Shown in pieces: positions 63,100 to 64,000 of a DNA stretch of 64,000 nucleotides (position 1 is its first letter; each line of letters opens with the position of its first letter). Below the pieces are notes generated by a model. The model was not told the DNA's origin. It made no database searches and was given only the letters and a program-made list of their open reading frames with translations. The DNA is from Anagrus nilaparvatae. Lineage: Eukaryota; Arthropoda; Insecta; Hymenoptera; Mymaridae. Location: the NCBI GenBank assembly GCA_022575985.1, contig JAKSXM010000132.1, forward strand, positions 12,834,001-12,898,000, in the 5' to 3' direction. A program made the translations under genes and the position numbers.

Positions 63100-64000
63100 A
63101 CAACACCACTGCTGATGAATGGCTCTTTGCCAAGGACATTGGCGAGAAAACAAAGCTAAAAAGATCTATCCAGCAAGACTTTAAGGACTTAGCACAACCC
63201 AAGAAAATAATTTCATCAAAAAATTCAAAAAACTTCTATACCCCGCCTCATCAGAGAACTTTCAACCAGAAAACATCGATGCCAGGCGGGTACAAGACAT
63301 CCAATCAGAGCAAGAACAGCAGAAGGACAGCAGGAAACGTCAATATCGGAGGTATGTGGACAGAACCAGGAACAACCGGAGACGTTGAGTCAAGTGAGAC
63401 TTTATATGGGTAGATTAAAGTCTTTTATTTGTAATTGGCAAAAAAATACAACAGACCCTACCATTTTATCCTGGATAAAAGGCTATAAGCTTCCAATTCA
63501 GAGAAAAATTTTTCAAAAGGTTCCTCCTAAAGAAAATCATTGGTCTAAGAATGATTTTCTTAACATGCAAAAAAATTATTCATGAACTTCTAAGCAAAGG
63601 TGCTATTGTAGAGTTCCATAAAGAAATTAAACCCTTTTTAATTTTTATCCAAGATCTTCTTGGTTCCCAAGCTAGACAAATCTTTCAGATTTATATTAAA
63701 TTTAAAAAATCTCAACAGATGTATCTCTACAGAACATTTTAAATTAGAGGATTATAGAACCTTAATAAAGTTAATTTCTCCAGGTTTTTTTTAGCTACTA
63801 TTGATTTAAAAATGCGTATTATATGATACCCATTAAAGAATCCGATAAAAAATATCTGTGTTTCAAATTTAATAATAAATACTACGACTTTAATGTTCTT
63901 CCTTTCGCCCTTAGTTCAGCCCCATATGTATTCACTAAAATAATGAAACCTGTTCCAGTATATATATGTATTATACGTCTCCTTGTATTATGTGTCTTAT
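63100..64000 (+). pseudogene. DIRS-like retroelement: gag end and reverse transcriptase, frameshifted, runs off the edge
   Basis: DEWLFAKDIGEKTKLKRSIQ at about 63,115 resembles the gag C-terminus of DIRS elements, then a glycine/asparagine/arginine-rich tail. From about 63,400 GRLKSFICNWQKNT, LSWIKGYKLPIQRK and, after an extra A near 63,568, IIHELLSKGAIVE. IFLVPKLDKSFRF, LNLKNLNRCISTEHFKLED, FLATIDLK, then YYMIPIKESDKKYLCFKF, LPFALSSAPYVFTKIMKPV follow in changing frames. This order and wording match the DIRS/PAT reverse transcriptase fingers and palm. At least three frameshifts show decay. The tyrosine recombinase typical of the group would lie beyond the window. Confidence 0.8.

Overview
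This is a very AT-rich eukaryotic nuclear window. Spliced genes with insect-like families (an ionotropic receptor relic, HTGEKP-linked C2H2 zinc fingers, a heparan sulfate 3-O-sulfotransferase, an adenylate kinase) point to an insect. A low-GC hymenopteran or hemipteran would fit, but the sequence does not fix the species. Most of the window is transposable element, often several layers deep.

Layout. 1-900: decayed zinc-finger gene (minus). 2148-10236: a 6.6 kb zinc-finger block (D1) flanked by inverted 0.75 kb repeats. 10364-11222: Tigger-like relic with a transposase tail. 11378-12730: GT microsatellite and a higher-order tandem array. 12982-14278: palindromic element with a TWA-type target duplication. 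About 16,080-29,150: second copy of the zinc-finger block (D2), enlarged by a 1.64 kb palindromic element (18448-20087), a 6.08 kb element with 1.4 kb terminal inverted repeats (20407-26486, itself holding three insertions) and a 460 bp palindrome (26711-27170). 29544-34431: broken ionotropic receptor gene (minus). 37957-39316: intact five-exon 3-O-sulfotransferase (plus). 41709-42015: pyruvate dehydrogenase E1-beta fragment. 42603-43730: intact five-exon adenylate-kinase-like gene (minus). 47931-49735: Penelope-like retroelement. 50440-51545: decayed PIN/FEN-like ORF. 51990-57750: LINE split by a 4.2 kb element that carries a 175 bp satellite, a Helitron and an LTR with a tRNA-Glu primer site. 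58285-58744: inverted repeat enclosing a complete hammerhead ribozyme. 60550-61120: tRNA-headed retroposon with an 18 bp target duplication. 63100-64000: DIRS-like retroelement running off the edge.

Only the sulfotransferase and the adenylate kinase look like ordinary intact housekeeping genes; they form no operon or common pathway. Zinc-finger copies A1 and A2 are intact ORFs. Because D1 and D2 are paralogous, each serves as the empty-site control for insertions in the other, so several element boundaries and target duplications can be read directly. The most striking item is the ribozyme at 58470-58543: every core nucleotide is present and its two loops are complementary over ten bases.
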